A stretch of DNA of 64,000 nucleotides from Nothopassalora personata (taxonomy: Eukaryota > Ascomycota > Dothideomycetes > Mycosphaerellales > Mycosphaerellaceae), in assembly GCA_033816765.1 (NCBI GenBank), contig CM066288.1, positions 2,852,001 through 2,916,000 on the forward strand. Reading direction: 5' to 3'. Positions 1 through 11,027 of this stretch are shown piece by piece (position 1 is the first letter of the stretch; each line of letters opens with the position of its first letter). Both the position numbers and the translations under genes were made by a program. The notes beneath the pieces are model-generated. The model had not been told where the DNA came from and searched no databases. It saw only the letters and a program-made list of their open reading frames with translations.

Positions 1-36
1 CGGTTACAGGACCGGCTGGACAGAATCTTCTTACCC

Positions 37-960
37 ATGGCACGTTTCGTCGATTCCTGTAGACGGCGATGCTTCCTCTTCGTGCGGGCCTTCCTTGACA
101 AATTGCCGTTGACGACGCTCCAATGCATTGACGACTTGATGCTGTACGTGGCAACTCTCACCGTGGGCGCGCCGCCATCAAGCAATCCTCCGCTGCAGAC
201 TCGACAGACTTTCGAACGCACCACCCTCCTGCCAACCACCACGATTGACCCCCCCGACATTGTCCACCCCGACATTGTCCACCCCGACATTGTCCACCCC
301 GACATTGTCCACCCCGACATTGTCCACCCCGACATTGTCCACCCCGACATTGTCCACCCCGACATTGTCCACCCCGACATTGTCCACCCCGACATTGTCC
401 ACCCCGACATTGTCCACCCCGACATTGTCCACCCCGACATTGTCGACGGGGACTGTCTCGTCTGCAAGTCAGCCTACGAGCGCCCCGTACGCCTGCCGTG
501 CAGTCACGTCTACTGTCTGGACTGCATCACGGCGTGGTTCGACCGGGAGAATGATCAATGCCCTCAGTGCTTCCAAGTTCTCTTCCTGCACGAGAGTAAA
601 CACACAATCGCCTCACTGCAGATGCAGGTGGTCGCGGCCTCGGCGGGTGCCGTATGCGACTGCGCCTACGTGTGGTTCTGCAACCCCGTCGCCATGTATG
701 TTGGTGTGGAGCAGACCTTGGCCGGAATCCTGACGCAAAGCTTCATCACCTTGGTCAGAGCTTACCTTGCCATGGATGTCTGCGGCCTTTATCTCGCGGG
801 ACGTCGAGTTTCAGGCCAAGAGTGGTGGAAGGAGTTGTCTTTGGGCCGAACGACTGATCGCGCGGGAGCTATATTTCTGACCGTGCTCGCCTTCTGGAGT
901 ATCTTGGCCCTTTCCAACGGCACACTGGATGTACTGATGGTTTTGCTTGAAGACACATAG
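37..960 (+). CDS. RING-finger protein with long PDIVH repeat tract
   Basis: Open frame of 307 aa from an ATG at 37. Residues about 140-178 form a C3HC4 RING (CLVC, then C-x-H-x2-C-x2-C, ending CPQC), which predicts zinc binding and E3 ubiquitin-ligase activity. Immediately before it, about residues 74-138 are 13 tandem copies of Pro-Asp-Ile-Val-His (last copy ends in Asp). The C-terminus has a hydrophobic stretch (about residues 277-295) that could anchor it in a membrane. Only 36 bases precede the ATG, so an upstream exon cannot be excluded. Substrate and partners cannot be inferred. The RING call is firm; the E3 role is inferred from the fold. Confidence 0.8.
   Translation: MARFVDSCRRRCFLFVRAFLDKLPLTTLQCIDDLMLYVATLTVGAPPSSNPPLQTRQTFERTTLLPTTTIDPPDIVHPDIVHPDIVHPDIVHPDIVHPDIVHPDIVHPDIVHPDIVHPDIVHPDIVHPDIVHPDIVDGDCLVCKSAYERPVRLPCSHVYCLDCITAWFDRENDQCPQCFQVLFLHESKHTIASLQMQVVAASAGAVCDCAYVWFCNPVAMYVGVEQTLAGILTQSFITLVRAYLAMDVCGLYLAGRRVSGQEWWKELSLGRTTDRAGAIFLTVLAFWSILALSNGTLDVLMVLLEDT
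256..450 (+). repeat. 15-bp coding minisatellite, 13 units
   Basis: The unit GACATTGTCCACCCC is repeated 12 times without a mismatch, plus a 13th unit that diverges after 9 bases. It lies in frame inside the RING-finger gene and encodes PDIVH. As the unit is a multiple of three and has no stop in several frames, copy-number change keeps the protein open; it also creates long shadow frames on both strands. Confidence 0.97.
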
Positions 961-1291
961 AAAATGGCTGAGAACAGCTTGATTCAATCGGAGCTATCGA
1001 GACCGTCGCAGTGTACAAGGCTGCAAGACGTTGTCCCACGTGAAAAGTGCGAGTGAACAGGAAACTGTTGCGAACACAATTCACATGCAGCATCATTTGC
1101 CCGGCTGGACCGTGCTTCAGCTCGGCAAACACAGGCATACAAACATTTGCTCGCAAGATGGAAGACCAAGAACTTAAGCCCCTCTTCACAACGAGGACCG
1201 CGACTTCACGAGTGCGGATCAGCTCGAGAATAAAAGTAAAAGCCTTCGCCTACAAATCTTGCTTGCCTGTCCGTCTACTGACACCCACCAG
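961..1291. other. Intergenic, no gene seen
   Basis: Short frames on both strands without domain signal. The CACCCACCAG just before the next start codon could be either 5' UTR or a splice acceptor of an upstream exon. Confidence 0.5.
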
Positions 1292-1986
1292 ATGTGGTTC
1301 GCAAAGGACAGTGTCACCAACCGCCAGCCGCCGCCGACACCCGAGAGCGACAACAACATGCAAGACCGCCTCTCCGATGTAAGTCGACATCAAGCCGGCC
1401 GCACAGCGTACGCTCCTAACACTGCTCCCAGGACGATGATGTCTTCGTCGACAAAGTTGCCACGACCCTCGACCACACCCGCGAGATACCCATCTCCCGT
1501 CCCTCGAGTCCAACACCAGCCGCCACACCCGACGCTCAACCTACCACCAAGGACAGTACCGCCATCACCGTTCCAGTCATGCTGCACAAATGCAAGCCAA
1601 TGTTCAGGAATGGAGATTCGCGCTGCTTCGGCAAAGTCCTCGAAATCGGCTCCGACGAGATCGCCATCAAGGCCACCACCACCTGGGATGAGTTCTACCG
1701 AGAGGTCTCGAGCAAGCTCATCCACCGCTTCGGTAATGATGTCAAGATCTCATCACTTGGGGACCACGCATGCTTGAGCAAGATCACGGTGGAGCATGGC
1801 AAGGACTCGACTATGACGGTGACGAAGGAGGAGTGGCGGGAGGTGCTGGATTCCATCCGGATTGAGGTCATGTTTGGGCGCAAGATTGTGTTGAATCTTT
1901 GGCTTGCGAGCTTCGTCGAGTTTGAGAGGGAGGGGAGTAAGTGGTGGAAGAAGCTGCTACGTGCGTGTGGTGGTGGTGGCAAGTAA
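1292..1986 (+). CDS. Hypothetical protein, two exons
   Basis: Exons 1292-1378 and 1432-1986 are joined across a 53-nt intron (donor GTAAGT, acceptor CCCAG, phase 0), giving 213 aa. The N-terminal 80 residues are rich in Pro, Ser and Thr and probably disordered. The C-terminal about 135 residues alternate charged and hydrophobic residues (VMLHKCKPMF, WDEFYREVSSKLIHRF, TKEEWREVLDSI) and look like a small mixed alpha/beta domain; a PB1-like fold is possible but not demonstrated. I do not recognise the family. Confidence 0.6.
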
Positions 1987-2313
1987 AGGCTACGCTGGCT
2001 TGATATGGCACAGGCTCCCGACACCTCACTCGATCTCACGCTGGACACCAATGAAGGAACACGATCGGGCTGCAAACTTGCAGGACCGTGAAGCATCAGC
2101 GACGGCGCCGCAATTACCTTAACACACGTCAGCGGACGAACAGATCGTGCTACTCCGCGACGTATACTGTAAGGAGCGCAAGGTGGAGAACGACCTACGA
2201 GATCTCACTATTGCTCGTATCGTCGACAGAACCAGAATAACACGAAGCGTGTATGCACAGGTGCTGCACGAAATTGAAGGGACGTCGCATCGAAGAACAA
2301 GCAAAAGACCACG
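1987..2313. other. Intergenic between convergent genes
   Basis: The 3' flanks of the orphan gene and the GH16 gene. It holds the first part of a 28-bp tandem duplication (2293-2320); no gene is evident. Confidence 0.5.
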
Positions 2314-2348
2314 CTAAACAAAGAACAAGCAAAAGACCACGCTAAACA
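2293..2348 (+). repeat. Perfect 28-bp tandem duplication
   Basis: Positions 2293-2320 and 2321-2348 are identical (AAGAACAAGCAAAAGACC...CTAAACA). The pair spans the stop codon of the GH16 gene on the minus strand. Confidence 0.95.
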
Positions 2349-3483
2349 CACCATAGACCAACACGTCTCTCGCCACCAGAATCCCGCTTCCGCCACTCTT
2401 TGGCTCACGCACGGTCCCCGATATCTCACTCGTATTCCCAAAAAACGTCGTGTGCCCAGTCGTATTCCCCTCCGGACCACTAGGCTCCGGAGGCACCCTC
2501 TGATCCGGCACCTCACACACCCTCCCACCCTCCTCACACCCTCCAACCTTCCTCCCATCACTCGAATTGAAATACGCCTTGACATAACTCAGCACCATCA
2601 CCGCATCGCTCCCAGGCGGTCCACCACTCCAACCCTCATCCCCATTACTCCAATGACTCACATGCACCTTCCCCGCCTTCTCCGGCACATGTCCCCTCAA
2701 CGTCCTCAACAACACCCCATCCGCATAGAAATCCACCCTGCCCGGCAGCCAGTCAAAGCGATACTCGTGATATCCCCCCTGCGGCGCAAACGCCAAATCC
2801 TGCAGCATGAAATCCTGCGCGTCCGGAGTGACAAAGCCCTGCCGCGCCGACTCCGGCGACTGCAGCACGAGGTTCACGCTCCCGGCTTGCGGGGGAGAAG
2901 ACGGAGCGGGGCGCGCGGGCTGTTGCCGCGAGAGGAATTCCATATCGAGCTCCGTCTCGTCGTCGAGGTAGAAGAAGAAGGCGCCGCAGGTGCCCGTGAT
3001 GGAGGTGAGTTTCATCCCGATGCGGAAGGAGCCGTAGAGAATGTCTGTGCGGGAGCTGACGATTTCGCTCATGGGGACCAGCAGCTCGCTTGGATTTGAG
3101 GAGGAGGAGGAGTAGGAGGGGATGAGATGGTGTTTGACCCATAGTTGCAAGCCAGGATCTCGGCCGTGGGTGCCTTCGCCGGTCCAGGAGAAGGGGTCGG
3201 CGATTGGGTTGGTGATGACATTTTCGATCTGGGATGCTTTGCCGTAGGGACCTCGTGATGCGCTGGGTGTGACGTTGTAGGCTTGGGGGATCCAGATGGC
3301 GTCGGTTGTGAGGTTTGTGGTGTGGAGGAAGTCGGATTCGAGGATTTCCGTGAAGATGGCGTGTTGTGCTGAGGAGGTGGAGTTGATTGTGTAGCCACAA
3401 GGACAGTTTGTTGCTGCCGTTGAGATTTTGGCTGTGGTGAGTAGGGTTGTTAGAACGAGCGGGACTCGACGAGAGGATGGCAT
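2314..3483 (-). CDS. Secreted GH16-family glycoside hydrolase, possible GPI anchor
   Basis: Single exon of 389 aa. Residues 1-23 look like a signal peptide (basic start, LVLTTLLTTA core). The GH16 catalytic signature is E178-L-D180-M-E182, with E178 as expected nucleophile and E182 as acid/base, so it should act on beta-glucan-type polysaccharides outside the cell or in the wall; the exact substrate cannot be read. Several N-x-S/T sites (NST, NLT, NVT, NTT) suggest N-glycosylation. The C-terminus ends in small residues (SGGSG) and a hydrophobic tail, as in a GPI signal, but the last residues and the stop are set by a 28-bp tandem duplication, so the tail may be recent. Confidence 0.85.
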   Translation of the reverse strand: MPSSRRVPLVLTTLLTTAKISTAATNCPCGYTINSTSSAQHAIFTEILESDFLHTTNLTTDAIWIPQAYNVTPSASRGPYGKASQIENVITNPIADPFSWTGEGTHGRDPGLQLWVKHHLIPSYSSSSSNPSELLVPMSEIVSSRTDILYGSFRIGMKLTSITGTCGAFFFYLDDETELDMEFLSRQQPARPAPSSPPQAGSVNLVLQSPESARQGFVTPDAQDFMLQDLAFAPQGGYHEYRFDWLPGRVDFYADGVLLRTLRGHVPEKAGKVHVSHWSNGDEGWSGGPPGSDAVMVLSYVKAYFNSSDGRKVGGCEEGGRVCEVPDQRVPPEPSGPEGNTTGHTTFFGNTSEISGTVREPKSGGSGILVARDVLVYGVFSVVFCLFFV

Positions 3484-4317
3484 TGTTTATATTCGGAGAT
3501 GAGGATGTTGTAATATTGATGGCGTGATCTTGGATGCCCGCTTTCGTCTGTCGTCGATGAGAAGTCCCGTGTATCCGTTTGAAGTGATGTTGTGTGAGGT
3601 GCGATTTGATAGTGGAGCCTTGTGTCACATGCTCCCGTGCTCTGACCACAGCCTTTAGTGCAGCCGCTGGAAGTGATGCAGATCCGTTGTTACTGTGCAG
3701 CAAGGTCTTCAGTGCTACAACATGATCACGGTGCTCAACGAAGTCTTGACGAGACTACACGCAACGCCAATTCTCCAGTTCCTGCAGGGGTCCGTGAGGC
3801 CCAGGCTGTTGTGAAACGTTTCTTCTCAATAAAGATAGCTATCTCGAAGAATGCCGACACAGCATCCGGCTACTGTGAGCTGCAGGCACAACAACGCCGT
3901 GCCGATCTCGTGGTGCGCCTGTGACTCGCGCCATCGCGAGAACAATATCGCGCCTGTGAAAAGGTTCCCTGGTATCATTCGAGAGCAAACCCCGTTCCCG
4001 CCCGTTCAGCATAAGAATAAAGGTCCCTTCAATCTCTTCAATCTCCTTGGATTGTTTCTGCCTTCCTTTGCTCATTCATTACATCGTCTCGTCATTTCAC
4101 CATTCATTCCCGCCGTTGGTCGCAAATATGATAGCCAAGATTCGCAGATATGATACTTGTGCCTAATCCCATTTCCTTGCGCCTTTTCTGATCAGCCGAA
4201 AGAAGGATATTTGTAAGTGCCCAGATAGTTGGCCGATTTGGTCTTCCTCGCCCGTTTCGTCTTTGGTGACTTGGGTTCGAAGAAGGAACTTGCTGTAGTC
4301 TCTGTGGAGCTCCTAGA
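3484..4317. other. Intergenic, no gene seen
   Basis: About 830 bases between the GH16 5' end and the 3' end of the Ras exchange factor gene. Only short frames without recognisable domains; it should contain the GH16 promoter. Confidence 0.5.
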
Positions 4318-7300
4318 CTACAAGAAACCCGATTCCGACAACAATCTGTAAAGTTCGTCAGCATTCCCCAATGTTATAGGTTAGATGTCAAGATTTACCT
4401 CGCAATCTTCTCATCCTCCCGCTCTCGCGGCTCTACTTGCAGACTGCGCTCGTACATCTCGTGCACGTCGCCGGCACTCTGCATATTACGTAGAATGTAG
4501 TCCTGGAGCTCAGGCACTGGTTGCAGTCCGTATGGCACGTTCTGGTACTGTTGGATGTCGCGAATAACCTCAGCGGTCTTTGCGCGCTTTGCGAAATTGA
4601 TCAGTTGTGTCTTCTTGATGATGCCGGGAATACCGTCCTCGATGAACGTCAGATCCGTCAAGTAGATACCAAAGAATGGTATACAAGGCGGATTGGCTTT
4701 GTGCAGAGCTTCACGGTATTCCAAGAAGTTCTTTGTGGAGCCCATGAGTTTTCGCATCGATTCCAAGGTTTGTGTTGTACGTGCGTTGACCTGTGACCAC
4801 GTCCGGTTCAGTCTGTGGATAGGTGCTGAGCCCAAAGCAGAGATGATTGACGTCAGGCATGAGAAGTTGTTGAGAGTTCGGCACTTGTCGGCGATGGACA
4901 CGAAGTGCTTGATGACAACAACACGTCGTTTGACATCCGCTTGTGTAAGAATCATCTGCGCGACCCAGTTTGTGAGCTGGTTAGAGTGAAGGATGAGCGC
5001 CTTCACATTCTCAGCAGGATCCGCCTCTCCCGGTGCGAGCTTCTTCTGCCAGGTCTTGTTCAGGCATTCTGTAGGCTTGATCTTGCCATAAAGCTTCGAT
5101 TCGATAATTGTCAACTGTCGCGCGAACTCCAACGCATCGATGTCCAGGAATTTGAGCTTCTTCATGTTCTTCGGTATGATCGGTGCCGGCGCTTGCGAGT
5201 TCAGTGTTAGTACCAACCTCTTGCTTGACGAATCCTGGCCTCGGAGGCGTTGTTCGATGGCTGTTATCAGTGGCGCAGCTCCAGGTGTGCTCGTTGACTG
5301 AACAGTGTCTTTGGCGAAACCGTAGACGCGATTCAGCAGCTTCTGGCTGGCTTCGTCGTTGGCCTCCATCCAATAATTGTCCATCCACGACTTCAAGATA
5401 TTGACCACCCTGAATCTGATAGGCTTTTGCTTCTTATCGACCCACGTTTGCATATCTTGGCCGGTCAGACCGTACGTAGGCTGTATGGTCCAGCGCTTCA
5501 CAAGCAACTCGAAGAGCTCTTCCGCCGAAGTAAAAGATCGGTACGTCAAGAGGAACGTGTTGTTGAACGGCGAGTCCAGTCGATCATGGCGCGTCAGCTG
5601 CTCTACCAGACCAACCAGGGTACCTCCACGAAGCTGCGGTGGATCGACCTTGATGTCGTAGGCGATCTCGCCTTCGTGGTCCAGTCGCAGGTAGTCGGGC
5701 ATCTCTTCCGAGTCACGACCTGTCGCGTTGGGAGCAGGAACCTGGCCGAAGAATCGCTCGACCTTCGAACTGCTAGAGCTTTCTGTACTGCGTACTGATG
5801 GTGGCGGCGCGTTTGTGCCCTCCGAGTAAGACTTTGATGTGCCAATATCCGCGAGATTTGGTCGCAAGTGGTTCTTGCTCTTCACCTGCTGTTCGAAAGG
5901 CGCGCCTCCATCTGTAAGGCGGTGCTCTTTGTTCGAGTCATGCGGGATCAGCTCCGAGAGCAGCTGTAGAGAAAAGAAGATCTGGTTTGTAGCGGTGTCC
6001 AATTCCCGACCAACAGACTTGAGTACGTTCAATCGCTCTTCAAGAGATGGACCTCTGATCTCTGCCCATTCGTCTGCCAGTGGGCTGGCAACTGACTGGC
6101 AAGCTACGATGAGGTCCGATGTAGAATCATATAAGCGCTGCTTGTGCTCGGCAAAGTCATTCAGCTGTGGGGTTTGCAGTGGAGAATGAAGTGGCTGCAG
6201 ATTGACGGACTCGATCGTGGAGAGATATGGTCGGCAAACCTCAATCACCTGTGTGCCAGATCTGCACACAGCATCGGCAATCTGTCGGTGTTTGTGGTGG
6301 GTGATCAGTTTGTCCCGCAGAACAAGATGTTCATCCAGTCTTCGGATGCTGGAAACGATCAGTCTTTTGAGGTCGTCAAGTCGAGAGAGAAGTTCGGCGT
6401 CAAGAGTGGCAGTAGGCTCTGTGGATGGGTCGTGCTCGTCGTCAATGAAAGACACGGATCCAGTCCGGTCTCGTGGGTCCAGCCCATTACTTTGCCAGTT
6501 ACCGGCAGTCTTACTGCCCACAACGAAGCCTGGCGTCAGGCGGGGAATTTCTTCGCCACGCTGCTGGCGCGCAACCTCAACGAAGCCGTACACCCCATGA
6601 AGCACGCCCTCAGCCTCCTGCAAGCACTTCTGAGTAGCGTCTGGAGCCGGGAAGTCTGCTGCGGCAATGTGCGAAGAGAGCACCAACTTGGAGAACCGTG
6701 ACATCATCTCCCTGAAGTGTGGGTAAAGAGCCTTGTTGGTAGAAATGATCGAAGGGTTGCCGCTGTGGTTGTCCGTTGTTCCAGAGCCGGCGGCAAGCAA
6801 TAGGCGAAGGTGGTCCGAGATGTCTTCAGCTTTGCGAACGAACTCTGACCGCTCCCCAGCACCGACGACTTCACGATATCGTTGCACAGCACGTCGCATG
6901 TCTTCCACCATAGTACTCCAGGTCAAGGGAACGGCGTACGCATCGTCGACGAATCGCCGAGGTAATAACGAGGTGCTCGATCCGCCAGTGGGTGCATTAG
7001 CGAAAGAGGTCATGGTAGTACCGACGGGTGGGATACCCTGCTGCATTGCCGAAAGCGACATGTTGCTTGCTTCCGTGAGATTTGTGCGAGAGCGGCTCAT
7101 CGGATCGACTTGGCTCAGAGAATCCATGGACGTTGCGGGTGACACACCGTCGGACAGATATGAACGTCTGTGTCGATGCTGACAGATGGAGTACGTTAGT
7201 GGGTGTTACATAGATTGCAATCTGGACAACACGTGCAGAAGTACGACTTACGCTCGAGGCCTTTGAGCCTTGTGTGATAGACGCATCGTCGGCTTCTGAC

Positions 7301-7989
7301 GCAGAAGCGTAGTCTGTGTCTTCGTCGCGATCATATCCGGAAGACATGAAGTCTGCCGGTGGTCTCGTCTGATCTGGAATGAATATGTTTGTGCGGTCTC
7401 GTGGTCCAGTCTCGTTCGCAGAGGTCGGTGCCTCCAGTGGTAGCTCCATGGTGCTCTCGCCTGTGAGAGTGTTGAAGTAGAACAGCCTCCCATCTGGTGT
7501 CGCCTGAGGTATCCAAAACGCCGCTTCCTCCTGGTTCACTGTCGCAGTCTCGTTGTTGTCCGACACGCCATTTGCGGGATGCTCTGCCTCCTGCTCAACG
7601 TACTCTTCCTCTGACTCGTCCGCCTCCGAATCGCCGCGTAATCGGTTGTCCATGCCATCTTCATACGGAGGTGCCACCACCGCGCAGTAGTTGCTTGGGA
7701 ACCATCCTCTGACGCCGTCTGTCACTGTGTTAGCTAATGCCTGTTGAAGGATTCTCTACTACGCACGGATCACGCCATCCCACCAGCCGCTCTCTAACTG
7801 AGTGATTACCTGAATCTGTAGGTGGAATGTCAGCCCTCGTGCTCGCGGCAGGAACCATTGGCCTGGGGGTTTGCTCACAATATCTCCGCAGCGAAACGAC
7901 AGTGACGTTCGGTCGTCTGCATCGTAGTCGTATAGCGCGCGGACATAGAGGTTTCCACCCGTTGTCATCGAGCCTGCCAGCCCACTCAT
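4318..7989 (-). CDS. CDC25-type Ras guanine nucleotide exchange factor (SH3, WW-like, REM, RasGEF)
   Basis: Five exons (5'->3' on minus: 7989-7879, 7815-7767, 7718-7252, 7178-4399, 4345-4318) give 1144 aa; all joins keep frame and introns are 48-73 nt. Residues about 12-70 form an SH3 domain (ALYDYDADD ... ESGWWDGV ... GWFPSNY), assembled only after removing two introns. About 120-150 is WW-like (one W, GRLFYFN, T-G-E-S-T). About 705-770 is the RasGEF N-terminal (REM) domain and about 885-1120 the catalytic RasGEF domain. The architecture matches fungal Cdc25/Ras2-activating exchange factors, which promote GDP/GTP exchange on Ras at the plasma membrane upstream of cAMP signalling. The last exon is only 28 nt and replaces the stop read through the donor by a short LLSESGFL tail. 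Confidence 0.9.
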
Positions 7990-10900
7990 GCTGCGCGGCG
8001 CGATTGCCTCGGGTGCCCAAATTGCTCGATAATGATATCGTCCTCGCGCGTGTTGCTTCGTCCAGATAAAGGAGCAGTCGGTCGGTGGTGGTGTCGTGAG
8101 GCAGGCCGACTCAGTGACCGCGCTGGAATGCAGTCGACGCCCCCCTCGCCAGGCGCTTCTGCTGCTGCGGTCACAGGAAATCTCTCGCGTGTTATGCTGT
8201 CCGCGCTATGCCATAGGAGAGATGTGTGGTAGTGAATGGAGCAATGAGACGAGGTAGAGACGTCCCTCGTGCTGTCATTCGCCCTGTTCAAAGCGCCTGT
8301 CTCGTTTCTGCTTGGCTGGTCGGCAACACCCGCGGTCTCTCCACGCTTCCGAAGCCGTTTCTTGTGTCGAAAGGGTCAACAACTACTTCACAACATTCCA
8401 CACTTCACAAGTCTAGAGCACGAAGTGGCAAGAACTTTGTCGGATCAAGGTAGCACGCACACACTTTCCACGGCGTAATTAACGTCGACAACCACATACT
8501 CCAACACCAATCGCAACGAAGCCCGCAGATTACCTTCACGAAACCAAGAAAGAGGGGCAGCTACAGCATAGGATGATGAACGCAAACTCCTACTCTTGCT
8601 TCGCGCATCTGTCCAACCGGAATACTTACGAAGCCAAATGTACCGCACTTGTCTTGTCATTCGGCTTTTCGCGCATGTTCTTCGCGTGAGATTGCATGAC
8701 CGCTGACAAGGCATCCCAGCAATACATGTCAAATATCCTTGCTTGTCGAGTAAGACCGGACACGCGCGTGAAGCACTCGCATGAACGAACGGCCCTCGTG
8801 GACTTGTGGTCGTATACTGCTCGAGCGACGCTTGGTCGCACTTACCTGTGCTGTGCAGAATTGATGAGAGCGGATTGGAAGACCTAATAGATTCTACATA
8901 AAGTCTGTTCAGCATGCCGAAAAAACGAAGCCCGCACCGTAATGATAGAACCCAGACAGTGTTCTAACTTACGATAATTGGTAGGACCAGACTCGGAGGT
9001 ACTGGCCAGATATGAGAAGGTCTGCGCGGTTATCGCAGGTATCGCTGTTTCGGTGTGTTGCAGAACGTCGTTGTCTCCTGGACAGTGATTTTTGACACTA
9101 CCTCACCGTCACCTGCAGGCACGTGCTCGCTCTCTTGCGTAGAGTAGTCGAGAGGCGGTCATCCCATCGATGCTTAGCAGTCACGAGTCGCTACGGTCTC
9201 TGCCGGTGATGTTGCATCTGTATCTACGCAGGCGATGAGTTGGGCAGCCCTCTGATATCGCACTGAGTCTATTCCCGGCTCATGACCGCGTGGATGGATC
9301 CTCACATCGCGAAAACCAGACGCGGTGCCGGCACGTGTGAGCCCAGCAGTTCGACTTGCGCGCCGACTAATGTACGGGGACGGCTTCCGCCGCCTAAAGT
9401 TCGCACTAAGTCGAGCCAAAAGTCTACTGCACCAGCCGCGCCGCACGGGACTCGCGATCCGATACCGCGTTCTGGCCGTGGGTGAAAGAACATCGGAAGC
9501 GAGCCACACGGTGTTGCCAGGCTGACATCCCAGACGGCAAGCCGGGCACCCGGCAGATGGGGAAACAGCAGGGCTCAGGAGATGAGGGCCAGGCAATCCT
9601 TGTATTAGGAGAACCCACTCGTGTGTGATCAGTCGGCGCACCGTGGCAGGAAGGTGTTGGGTCGTTCAAACAGTCATTGTATGTATGCCCCTCCTCAGTG
9701 GTTGGAGGGGCAAGGGTATTTCAAGGACCTGTTTTATTTGTCGACATTCCGACCGGATATCGTCTGTCAGGGTGCAGTGTTTGTTGCAAACAGGAAGCAT
9801 GCAGAACGCCAGCGACTCCATCAAGGCCCCATGAACTCAAACCTGCTCGGCATTCCATTTGGTCGTCACTGTCGAGTGGTGGGGTGGGCCGATCTGAGGT
9901 TACGAGGTGGGCATGGTCCTTCAAAGGGGTTCCGAGATTTGATCGATCGCAAAAGCGTTTGGTTGCCGCGCAAGGTGTTGTTCCGACGTGACGGATACAG
10001 TCGTTTGTGAGCGAGCGAATGAAGTGTCCCGATGCAGACTGCGAAAGAGTATTGGAGGACCGAGGCTCGCTGCCTGCTGGCGATGGCATGCGATGGCTTT
10101 TGCAGCAAACATGGAAGAATTCATCAAACAGAGGTTAGACCAAATATGGACCGGTCGTCGGTGTTCATCTCCCGGCGCTCCGTTACTACAGTAGCTCGTC
10201 GCCGTTGCTGTCGTCTATTCCAGGATCCAGCGACGTGGAATTCTTCCGACGAGACTGTGGCTCGACTCGCACAGTGGCTGGGTTGCGGGGCATTCTGTCT
10301 AGGGGAAGTGACCCACCGTACTGTACATGACAACATGAGGCTTGTGGCGGTGAGATGGGTTCTGCAAGCCGGTGCGCACCTGTGCTCGTTGCGGAGTAGC
10401 CGTTGTTGTACAGCGTCCTGTTATAGATGATGCAATGCGGGCTGCGCTGGCACAAGTGGCGATGCCCAAATGTTGCCGCCCGGACGGCCAAGCTGGATTC
10501 GAATGTACAAACAGTGTAGTTGAGTCGAGTCGAGTCGAATTCAGTACAGCTCCTGATAGTAGGCTCCAGATTACATCCATGTTGTCAGTGCCGCCCAAGA
10601 AGAGCAAGCAGCTGCAGAGCCGTCTTGCGTCCTCGTGCAGCAAGAAAGTGCAGCCCGAACGTGCATGCGGCGTGTAAATTTTGATGGGGCGTGGCGTGTA
10701 AATTTTGATTAGCTTGTGAAGTCGTGATGAAGGTCCCCCCCTCCGAAACTCCCCTCCCTTTCCAACTCATCAGCTCCTCTCCATCAAGCGCCAACATCAT
10801 CTCGACACTCTGCGGCGTCTTGCATCAGTCGCGCAGCTTGGGCAACAGCTGCATCCATCCGTACCCTCATCGGCACGCTCTGTGCGAAACATCCTCGCCG

Positions 10901-11027
10901 CTCATGTACTCTTTCATAAGAGCGCATCCCATCGACAACCACATCAACACCGAGATTTGATCATTAGCATCGCGGCGCATTCAACTCCATCGCCGCCACC
11001 ACGCCCTCCGCCGAGCGACGACACGAC
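7990..11027. other. 3-kb divergent intergenic region
   Basis: Lies between the 5' ends of the Ras exchange factor (minus) and the C2H2 regulator (plus). I see no frame with domain signal on either strand; the longest frames (about 130-155 aa) are Arg/Cys/Ser-rich and look random. A 17-bp direct repeat sits at 10669-10685 and 10693-10709. Probably long regulatory DNA and 5' leaders of both genes; a ncRNA cannot be excluded. Confidence 0.5.
10669..10709 (+). repeat. 17-bp direct repeat, 24-bp spacing
   Basis: GGCGTGTAAATTTTGAT occurs at 10669-10685 and again at 10693-10709, about 320 bases upstream of the C2H2 regulator start. It could be a paired regulator site or a small local duplication. 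Confidence 0.7.

Noticed and set aside
178..432. Minus-strand frame of DNVGV repeats and an overlapping plus frame of TLSTP repeats
   Set aside because: Both are by-products of the 15-bp minisatellite, which is open in several frames; the RING frame explains the region.
2452..3703. Long plus and minus frames across the GH16 gene
   Set aside because: Antisense or shifted shadows rich in Arg/His/Pro; the GH16 frame has signal peptide and catalytic motif.
8445..10643. Several frames of 100-155 aa in the divergent region
   Set aside because: Arg/Ser/Cys-rich, overlapping on both strands, no motif and no consistent splice signals.
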